Assembly (NCBI GenBank): GCA_002415895.1
Contig: DIAV01000087.1
Coordinates: forward strand, 1-7,210
Source of the DNA: Anaerolineales bacterium UBA5069
GTDB taxonomy: Bacteria > Chloroflexota > Anaerolineae > Caldilineales > Caldilineaceae
Length of the DNA stretch: 7,210 nucleotides
Reading direction: 5' to 3'
Shown here: piece after piece, positions 1 to 5,900 of the stretch
Layout of the letters: each line of letters starts with the position of its first letter
Numbering within the stretch: position 1 is the first letter of the stretch
Made by a program: the position numbers and the translations under genes
Notes under the pieces: model-generated
Databases searched by the model: none
Told to the model about the DNA's origin: nothing
What the model saw: the letters and a program-made list of their open reading frames with translations, nothing else

Positions 1-903
1 GACTGGCTCACCTTTGTGCTGGTCTCGGCGCTGCTCATCAGCATTCCTGTACTGCTGCACGTCATCTACCGCACCTGGATCGCCTTCTCGCTGGAATACT
101 GGATAGACCGCAACGCCATTACTGTGCGCTGGGCCGACGTGCGCCAGACCATCCCGCTGGCCGCAGTGCATGCCATTGCCGAGGCCGAAGCGGCAGCCGC
201 CCCGGGCTTTGCCCTGCCGGACACGGTATCCGAAGAATCCGCGATGCTGACAGCGCCGGCAACAGACGCCGAAAGCACCTCATCGGCGGCCATAGCCTTG
301 CGCAGTGCGCGCCGCGTCGAACGCAAGGCGCGCTTCTGGGTCGATTGGCCGGCGCATTTTGTGCGCCCGCGCCCCACTGCTGATGGCGTCGCACTGCTGG
401 CAACGCGCCCTGTGCGCGATTGCCTGCTGCTGGAGACACCACAAGGCAGCTTTGCCCTCGCCCCGGCCACCCCCACAGCGTTTATCGATGCCGTACACGA
501 GCGCGCACGCATGGGCCCCGTAACAAACGTTGCCCTGGGCATGGAACGCCGCTTTGACCCGGCGCGCCTCCTGGTGAGCGACCGCATGGGGCTTACGCTC
601 GTTGTGCTGGGGCTTTTGGGCAGCATCCTGCTCTTTGGCGCGCTCATGATCCGCTTCCCGGGCCTGCCGGATGTCATGGCGGTGCGCTACAATGCCGACG
701 GCACACCCGACCTGGTGCGTGAGAAACAGGGGCTCTTTTTGTTGCCCGCCATTGGGCTTATGGCGTGGCTGGTGAACGGACTCTGGGGTGCACTGCTCGC
801 CATGCGTCAGCAAAAAGCAGGTTCCTATCTGCTTTGGGGGGGCACGCTGGTTGTACAACTGTGTGCGTTCTTTGCCCTCATTGCGCTCATTGGCTGGCGC
901 TGA
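1..903 (+). CDS. Membrane protein with bacterial PH-like domain and C-terminal DUF1648 (5' partial)
   Basis: The reading frame is open from the first base, so the true start is probably upstream; 300 residues are visible, ending at TGA 901-903. From the first visible residue there is a hydrophobic segment (about 6-27), then a strand-rich stretch 'EYWIDRNAITVRWADVRQTIPL' style (about 31-58) resembling the start of a bacterial PH domain. An Ala/Glu/Ser-rich linker follows (about 60-95), then the rest of the PH-like fold (about 115-168, including VALLATRPVRDCLLLETPQG and an 'F.LAP..P.AFI' end). A second helix lies at about 196-217. It is followed by 'FPGLPDVMAVRYNADGTPD' and the K of 'REK', which match the DUF1648 pattern P..i..hyn.dG.pd...K. 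Two more helices follow (about 244-266 and 275-297). It is therefore an integral membrane protein with a cytosolic or surface PH-like insert; no enzymatic role is visible. It precedes the glycosyltransferase on the same strand with a 156-bp gap, so co-transcription is possible but unproven. The family call is fairly secure; the function is unknown. Confidence 0.8.
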   Translation, partial: DWLTFVLVSALLISIPVLLHVIYRTWIAFSLEYWIDRNAITVRWADVRQTIPLAAVHAIAEAEAAAAPGFALPDTVSEESAMLTAPATDAESTSSAAIALRSARRVERKARFWVDWPAHFVRPRPTADGVALLATRPVRDCLLLETPQGSFALAPATPTAFIDAVHERARMGPVTNVALGMERRFDPARLLVSDRMGLTLVVLGLLGSILLFGALMIRFPGLPDVMAVRYNADGTPDLVREKQGLFLLPAIGLMAWLVNGLWGALLAMRQQKAGSYLLWGGTLVVQLCAFFALIALIGWR

Positions 904-1059
904 CAAGATGCCGGACCGCATGCGCAACAGCAGCGCACACCAAAATTGCTGCAATGCAGCCGTTCTCATGTAGACTTGAGTGCTGAAGATTACGCTGCGC
1001 AAAACAGGGCTGCAACCACTCTTAAGGGTGATTGCCGCTCATTTGGAAATCATGATTCC

Positions 1060-1854
1060 GTGACGGATAGCGCAATTCCGTTTTTGACCATTGTCATCCC
1101 CGCATATAACGAAGAGCGGCGACTGCCCCCCTCACTCCACAAGGTGGCAGACTATTTGCGTGCCCAGCCCTGGTCCGCCGAGGTGATTGTCGTTGAAAAT
1201 GGCTCCACCGACCGCACAAGCGAGGCCGTGGAGACTTTTGCACACAACGCAGTGCGCCCGGATGACAACTTTACGGTACACCTCATGCACAGCGCGCCGG
1301 GCAAAGGCGCGGCCGTCAAGGTGGGAATGCTGGCCGGGCGCGGCGATTATCTCTTTATTTGCGATGCCGACTTCTCCATGCCCGTTACGGAAATTAGCAA
1401 GTTTCTGCCGCCTCACCTGCCCGCACACGGCTATGATGTGGCGATTGCCAGCCGCGAAATTCCCGGCGCTGTGCGCTATGACGAGCCATTCTACCGCCAT
1501 CTCATGGGGCGCGTCTTTAACCTGCTTGTGCGCGTGCTGGCTGTATCGGGCATTCAGGACACGCAGTGCGGCTTCAAGTGCTTCACGCGTGCAGCTGCCC
1601 ATACCGTTTTCCCGCTGCAGCGGATTGACGGCTGGGGCTTTGATGTTGAAGTCCTCTACATTGCACGCCTGCATGGCCTGAATCTGGCAGAGGTGCCTAT
1701 TGACTGGTACTACCAGACAGACAGCCGCGTGCGCCCTGTGCATGACACAATCAACATGGTGCGCGAGTTGCTGAAGATTCGCAGCATGGGCCGCCAGGGC
1801 ATCTACGATACACCCATCCCCGCCGAGAACGCCACCGAAGCCCCCGCGCTCTAG
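1060..1854 (+). CDS. Family 2 glycosyltransferase, dolichyl-phosphate glucosyltransferase (ALG5/DPG synthase) type
   Basis: This GT-A fold enzyme is expected to move a sugar from a nucleotide donor onto a polyprenyl/dolichyl phosphate on the cytoplasmic membrane face. Numbered from GTG 1060 it has 264 residues. Visible motifs are IVIPAYNEE (11-19), VENGSTD (45-51), GKGAAVK (81-87), the metal/donor-binding CDADFS (101-106), SREIPGA (131-137), IQDTQCGFKCF (165-175), GWGFDVEVLY (191-200) and IDWYYQTDSRV (214-224). The DTQCGFK and GWGFD..VLY blocks are typical of the ALG5/DPG synthase subgroup rather than of generic GT2 enzymes. There is no C-terminal transmembrane segment, unlike some polyprenyl-phosphate transferases. 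GTG 1060 is chosen because it places only seven residues before the first strand, as is usual in the family; a weak GGAAA lies about ten bases upstream. An in-frame TTG at 946 would add 38 residues without family resemblance. The donor sugar cannot be told from sequence; the mannose-transferring relatives are the main alternative. Confidence 0.88.
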   Translation: MTDSAIPFLTIVIPAYNEERRLPPSLHKVADYLRAQPWSAEVIVVENGSTDRTSEAVETFAHNAVRPDDNFTVHLMHSAPGKGAAVKVGMLAGRGDYLFICDADFSMPVTEISKFLPPHLPAHGYDVAIASREIPGAVRYDEPFYRHLMGRVFNLLVRVLAVSGIQDTQCGFKCFTRAAAHTVFPLQRIDGWGFDVEVLYIARLHGLNLAEVPIDWYYQTDSRVRPVHDTINMVRELLKIRSMGRQGIYDTPIPAENATEAPAL

Positions 1855-1904
1855 AAGAGCCACACTGTAACGCGACGGCGCAAATAATGTTCTCTTTATG
1901 CTGT

Positions 1905-2049
1905 CTTAGTGGTGCATGCGGCAAGTGCGCGGGGCTTGCGTAGCGGCGGCTGAAGCCGCCGTTGGTATGCACCGCGCCGCATCCTCGAGAACGGCGGCTG
2001 AAGCCACCGCTTCGCATCGTGTCGCGCACTTGCCGCATGCACGGCTTAG
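1905..2049. repeat. MITE/REP-like palindromic element with 20-bp terminal inverted repeats and possible CTTAG duplication
   Basis: The gap between the two convergent genes is almost filled by one imperfect palindrome. Its ends are perfect 20-bp inverted repeats at 1912-1931 and 2023-2042, starting GTGCATGCGG and containing CAAGTGCGCG. After a short diverged stretch the arms become similar again over a GCGG.GGCT..AGCCGCCGTT block, so each arm is roughly 50 bases long. The outer ends are flanked, two bases out on each side, by CTTAG (1905-1909 and 2045-2049), which could be a 5-bp target-site duplication. The right-hand CTTAG includes the stop codon of the protease gene. The element encodes no protein. 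A small non-autonomous mobile element or a paired REP unit fits best; a bidirectional transcription terminator for the two converging genes is an alternative or additional role. The inverted repeat is certain; mobility is inferred. Confidence 0.75.
1944..2009. repeat. Pair of GGCGGCTGAAGCC hairpins inside the palindromic element
   Basis: Two copies of an 18-base hairpin sequence start 48 bases apart. The first (1944-1961) is a perfect inverted repeat, CGGCGGCT / AGCCGCCG around GA. The second (1992-2009) is the same with one stem mismatch (AGCCACCG). As RNA each would form a GC-rich stem of about seven pairs closed by a TGAA loop. They are in the same orientation, but because each is itself palindromic they also pair across the element. 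Hairpins of this kind scattered between genes are typical of REP-like families; copy number in the genome cannot be seen from here. Confidence 0.7.
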
Positions 2050-2738
2050 GCTTTCTGCGCCAGGATAAAAGGCGCCGCGGCAAGCTGCGCCAGGTTAACC
2101 ACATAGTGCGCCACCAACGGCAACAGCAGGCTCTGCGTCCACCCAAAGAGCAGAGCGAAGAGCAACCCCGCCAGCGCCGCGCCCACCATGCCCCACGCCC
2201 CCTGCGGGCTGTGCATCACGCCAAAGAGGATACAGGCCGCGCCAATCAGCAGCGCTTGCGGCAGAAGCGGCGAGAGGCCACCGATCCACAGGCTGCGAAA
2301 GAGCAACTCTTCAAGCAGCACCGAGGGCAGCAACGCGCATGCAATCGCGACGAACTCGGTGCGCGAGCGCGGCGCCAGCAGCTCTACCAGCAGCGGTGAG
2401 TAATAGCGATAGCCCGTGCGCGCCACCAGCAAGCGCGTGCTTGCGAAGATTGCAAGCGCCAGCAACAGCCCCACAACAACGCCCAGTGCAACTTGCGCGC
2501 CAGGGCGCGGCCACTGCCAGCCCAGCACCTGCGCAGGCAAGCCGCTCAGCAGCCCCAGCAGCACGCACAGCCCAATCAGCACCACCCGCAGCAGCAAATC
2601 AGCGGGCTGCAGAAGTGGGTTAAAGGGGGGCCGCCACGTGCGCAAGAGGCGCGCGGTGGCCCAGGTTGAGACGCCCAGCGCGCTCGTGAGCGCCAGTGTC
2701 CCGACAACAAAGAACCAGTAGCCCAAAGTGAGATCCAT
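2046..2738 (-). CDS. CPBP family intramembrane glutamic endopeptidase (CAAX protease/Abi type)
   Basis: This is a polytopic membrane protein of 230 residues (numbered from ATG 2738-2736) with the three hallmark motifs of the CPBP (formerly Abi/CAAX, Pfam PF02517-like) protease family: EELLFR (143-148; the Glu pair is the catalytic motif), FGVMH (172-176) and HYVVN (211-215). All lie in or beside hydrophobic helices in the C-terminal half, as in the family. About six to eight hydrophobic segments are seen, for example around 7-27, 48-68, 82-104, 131-142, 160-175 and 184-200. Such enzymes cleave within or next to the membrane; bacterial members act in peptide maturation, immunity to self-made peptides or protein secretion, and the substrate here is unknown. 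I prefer the ATG at 2738: an upstream in-frame TTG at 2798 lies inside the terminator hairpin and adds 20 non-hydrophobic residues. No clear ribosome-binding site precedes the ATG. The gene is downstream of the giant surface-protein gene on the same strand but separated by that hairpin. Confidence 0.87.
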   Translation of the reverse strand: MDLTLGYWFFVVGTLALTSALGVSTWATARLLRTWRPPFNPLLQPADLLLRVVLIGLCVLLGLLSGLPAQVLGWQWPRPGAQVALGVVVGLLLALAIFASTRLLVARTGYRYYSPLLVELLAPRSRTEFVAIACALLPSVLLEELLFRSLWIGGLSPLLPQALLIGAACILFGVMHSPQGAWGMVGAALAGLLFALLFGWTQSLLLPLVAHYVVNLAQLAAAPFILAQKA

Positions 2739-2744
2739 ATGCGC

Positions 2745-2782
2745 ATGGTATGGCGCGTCTTGCGCCCTGCGCAAATGGCGCG
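2745..2782 (-). promoter_or_regulatory. Possible promoter/operator region of the CPBP protease gene
   Basis: Read on the - strand, TTGCGC (2774-2769) and TACCAT (2750-2745) are 18 bases apart and resemble weak -35 and -10 boxes. The -10-like box ends only six bases before the ATG, which with the missing ribosome-binding site would mean a leaderless mRNA. A perfect dyad TTGCGC-CCT-GCGCAA (2760-2774) overlaps the -35-like box and is bracketed by two direct copies of ATGGCGCG (2750-2757 and 2775-2782). The repeats are real; the promoter reading is a guess because the matches are weak in a GC-rich background. Confidence 0.22.
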
Positions 2783-2796
2783 CCGCACAAACAGCC

Positions 2797-2828
2797 AAAG
2801 GGCAGCGGAATGGCTTCCGCTGCCCTTT
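2797..2828 (-). terminator. Intrinsic terminator-like hairpin after the giant surface-protein gene
   Basis: A perfect 14-bp stem (AAAGGGCAGCGGAA at 2797-2810 pairing with 2815-2828) is closed by a four-base loop. It lies about 75 bases downstream of the TAA of the giant gene and before the protease gene, where a terminator is expected. On the - strand the stem ends in TTT followed by GGCTGTTTGTG, so the U tract is short and interrupted; on the + strand the following sequence is somewhat more T-rich. It may work in both directions. It argues against strong co-transcription of the two - strand genes. Confidence 0.65.
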
Positions 2829-2858
2829 GTTCTATACGTTATTGCGTTGACAATCCAG

Positions 2859-2892
2859 CTTGTCTGTACTGCTCTCTCGTCTGTACTGCTCT
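2859..2892. repeat. Tandem 17-bp repeat, two copies, in the 3' untranslated region of the giant gene
   Basis: CTTGTCTGTACTGCTCT (2859-2875) is directly followed by CTCGTCTGTACTGCTCT (2876-2892), differing at one base of 17. It sits ten bases past the stop codon of the giant gene and upstream of the terminator hairpin. The period is not a multiple of three and no gene crosses it. Slippage during replication is the simplest origin; no function can be assigned. Confidence 0.8.
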
Positions 2893-2902
2893 TCAGTATC
2901 CT

Positions 2903-5900
2903 TTACTTCAGAACAGCGGGCAGGAAGATGGATACGCTCATTTGCGGTTCTTCGCTCGGATCATCAGCCGTAGGCGTCACATACAAACCGGCGTCCCACG
3001 TCAGGTCTGCAAACATATCCGGCAGAACGATATCTACAGTCCGCCCAGTGGCATCGGCATCACTATCCGTTGCAGGATTGCCACCCGCATTCTTGGGCGA
3101 GACACTGTAGCCCGATGGTACGTTGAAGACGATAAAGTAGGTGGCCGGATCCAACCCTCTGAAGAAGTAGAAACCGTTGACATCCGTTGTCGTGCTGTCA
3201 AAAGGCGCTGCGCCCTGGGCGGTTGCGCCGCTTGCCAGGTAGAGATCCACCTTGATATTTGCCAAGCCCGGCTCGCCCGGCTCCTGAATGCCGTTCTTGT
3301 TGGCGGTGTCATCCCAGACAAAGTCGCCCAGGTCAGACGACGCCGCACCCGTTGTGTCAACCAAAGCCGCGTCCCAGCTGTAGTCAACGGCCCCGGCATC
3401 AACAATGATCACACCCGTCAGCGCCCGGTTGGGATTGCCCGCATCCACAATCACATCACTGTCGATAGTCGGGTCGTTGCCCACGTTGGGCTTGGACGAC
3501 CAGGCCCGTGAACTATCAGGCTTGGTGAAGATCATGTAGTACGTACCCGGCGCAACCTTCGTGAAGCTGTACTTGCCGGCGCCATCGGTTGTGGTGTTGC
3601 CGGCAACCACATCGTCCGGGGTGTTGGGCTTGCCATCGGGTCCAACGAACATCAGTTGCACAGCAATATTGCCGACGCCAGGCTCGTTGGCCGGGTCATT
3701 CTGGAGACCGTCACCCGCGAGTTTCTCAGGCGTGGTCGTGCCATTGGGATTGCGGTCCAGCCACACGTGATCACCCACGGTGGCAGTCGCCGCAAGCACA
3801 ACGACCTTTGCGTCGTCGCTGGCCTCCACGGGCGCGAGTTTGTCTGTAATTCCCTTCGCGGTCACCCAGTCAATCTCCTCGAAGGCATCTGTGACACCCT
3901 GCGCAACACCCACGTAGGCCGTAAAGTTGCAGGCGTAGACCTGGCCCGGTTGCAGCACCGTGTTCAGGACGCAGGTCGTGGCCTTGATGTCTCCTTGCAC
4001 CGCGGTGATGTTGCCGTAGATCGAGTCTTGCAGTGAATTGATCATCACAGGGTCGAGCTTGCTTGTGTTCTGCACCTGCACATTGAAGACGACATCAGCG
4101 CCAGGGTTCGGCACCTGCTCGGGCGTCGCCGTCTTGGTCACGACGATGGAAGGCAGGCTGTTGGTGAAGACACAGGTCGTCGTCAGGCCCGGGGCCACAT
4201 AGGCGTAGGCCGTGGGATCGACGCCATATGTGGCTGACTGCTCGGCTGATTGCGCCGCCGAGTCGTTGAGCCGGCAGTTGTCGCTGATCGAACGCAGCGT
4301 CCAGCCATCCGGCACAAGCTCGGTAATGTTGTAGTAGCCCGGGCGCACGGCCTGGTTGTAGGACTCGGTGTGCTTCAGGCTGGCAAACGGCACGCCTTCG
4401 CCGGCAATGCTGCTCTCGAAGCTGAAGACCTTCGCCACGTCGTCCGGCGCAATCTTCTGCACGGCAAGGCTGCCCCACTGCGTGTTGGTAAAGGTGCACT
4501 GCCATGTCTCGCCACCGTCTACCGTGACGACGAGCGGGTTGGGCGCCGCAGCCACTTCCAGTACAGAAGCAGCACCCACCTGCGGCTCTTCAATGGGATC
4601 CGTATTCTCATCCACAAGCTCGCAGCGTGCGCCTGTCAGGTCCCAACCCGTGGCGGGCAGCACTTCAGTAATGGTATAGACACCTGCACTCACCCCAAAG
4701 GTGGTCGTCATGCCATGCGACAGTTGGAAAGCGCTGCCGTTGGGGATCGTGCTTGTGAAGTCGAAGACCTGCGCGTTGCCGGCGGGATCCGTCAGTTTCT
4801 TGACGATGATCTTGCCGGCCTTCTCGCAGCGTACGTCGACGCTGGCGTCGGCGCTTTGCCCCGTTTCGCGGATCTGTGCGATGTTGGGCAGCGTCTTCTC
4901 CCACAGGTCGGTTGCCTCGTTCCAAACGGTGTTCTCGCAGCCGGTTACGAGTGTGTAGTTGAACGAGCGATTCTCGCTCACATTCTCGCCCAGCGGCAGC
5001 GGCTGATTGGTGTCCGTAACGGTAATGCTCGGGTGAATCTCCGTCGGCGTAACAGAACCGAAGTCGACATCTGCCGTACCGTAGTAAGGTGTGCCCAGGA
5101 AGGTTGCTGCCGCCTGGTTCGTTTCCACACTGTACTGATCGACGCCCACCACGCTGCCGCCGTAGGTGCAAACCAGCTTGCCGCCGTTGGCAGGCACATC
5201 CAGCGAAGCGCACACGGGCACGAATGCATTGTCGCCCGTGTCCGGGTTGTAGTTGGTGAGCCTATCGGTCAGGCTGTCCAACGTGGCACCCTCGGTCGGG
5301 TGCGGGTTGGTGACTGTGATGACACCGCTGACGGCAAAGTTCTCGGCCACCGGGCCGGTGCGCGTCACCTGCACGGTGTAATCAAGGTCAGCCGTATTCC
5401 CCTGCAGCAGATCCACGCTTGTGGGATCAACCGTCTTGCTGATCTCCCACGTGTAGCGATTGTCGTAGGTGGGGATGGCCGTCTTGTGCACCAGGAGCTG
5501 GTAGCAGTTGACATTCACCACAGCCTTGTCAAGAGCGCCTGTCACCGCACCATAGTTGATTGTTGCCGTGTTGGTGATGGCGCCAGTCGCCACACCTTCC
5601 ACATAGCCAGTCATAGCCTGTGTGGTGCAGCTTAGTTCCTTGCTGTAGGGTATCTTGGCGCTTGCGGTATAGGGGCCGAAGACGGTGGTCGTCAGGTCGT
5701 CAGTCACGGTAATGCCGTTGTTGACGGTTATCGTCGGTGTGGCAAAGAGAATGTCGGCAGCCGTTGTGGCTACTGTGCCACTGGTGGTTGTCACAGTCAC
5801 ATTGTTGGCAGCGTCCAGCGGATCGACATCGGTGGCTGCGTAGGAGCACGCGAGTTCGGTCCCGGCTGCAAGGACGTAGCCGGGGAAGGTGACAGCGCCG

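Noticed and set aside
946..976. TTGCTG...TAGACT as a promoter for the glycosyltransferase
   Set aside because: Both boxes match poorly and the spacer is 19 bases; not distinguishable from chance.
280..1002. Open frame on the - strand opposite the PH/DUF1648 gene
   Set aside because: It is antisense to a gene with clear membrane helices and DUF1648 motif; its product is basic, low in hydrophobic structure and without motifs.
946..1059. In-frame TTG start at 946 giving a 38-residue N-terminal extension to the glycosyltransferase
   Set aside because: The extension has no GT2 resemblance, and the GTG at 1060 gives a family-like start with a weak GGAAA upstream.
1847..1859. GCTCT-AGA-AGAGC dyad across the glycosyltransferase stop codon as a terminator
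   Set aside because: The stem is only five pairs with a three-base loop and no T tract follows.
1132..1863. Open frame on the - strand opposite the glycosyltransferase
   Set aside because: It is the mirror of a well-supported GT2 gene and has no family resemblance.
1962..2399. Open frame on the + strand starting inside the palindromic element
   Set aside because: It is rich in Arg and Gln and antisense to the CPBP protease motifs, a typical shadow of Ala/Leu-rich coding sequence.
2739..2798. In-frame TTG start at 2798 for the CPBP protease
   Set aside because: It falls inside the terminator stem and adds residues without membrane character; the ATG at 2738 directly precedes the first hydrophobic helix.
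2847..2875. TTGACA at 2847-2852 as a -35 box of a + strand promoter
   Set aside because: No acceptable -10 box lies 16-18 bases downstream, and no + strand gene follows.
2750..3511. Open frame of about 250 codons on the + strand over the terminator hairpin and the SdrD_B region
   Set aside because: It runs through the terminator hairpin and the 17-bp repeat and then antisense to conserved domains; the translation shows no motif.
4250..5635. Long open frame (about 460 codons) on the + strand inside the giant gene
   Set aside because: It is antisense to a protein with clear, ordered domains; its translation has no recognisable motif and is rich in Arg/His/Cys/Val in the way of GC-rich shadow frames.
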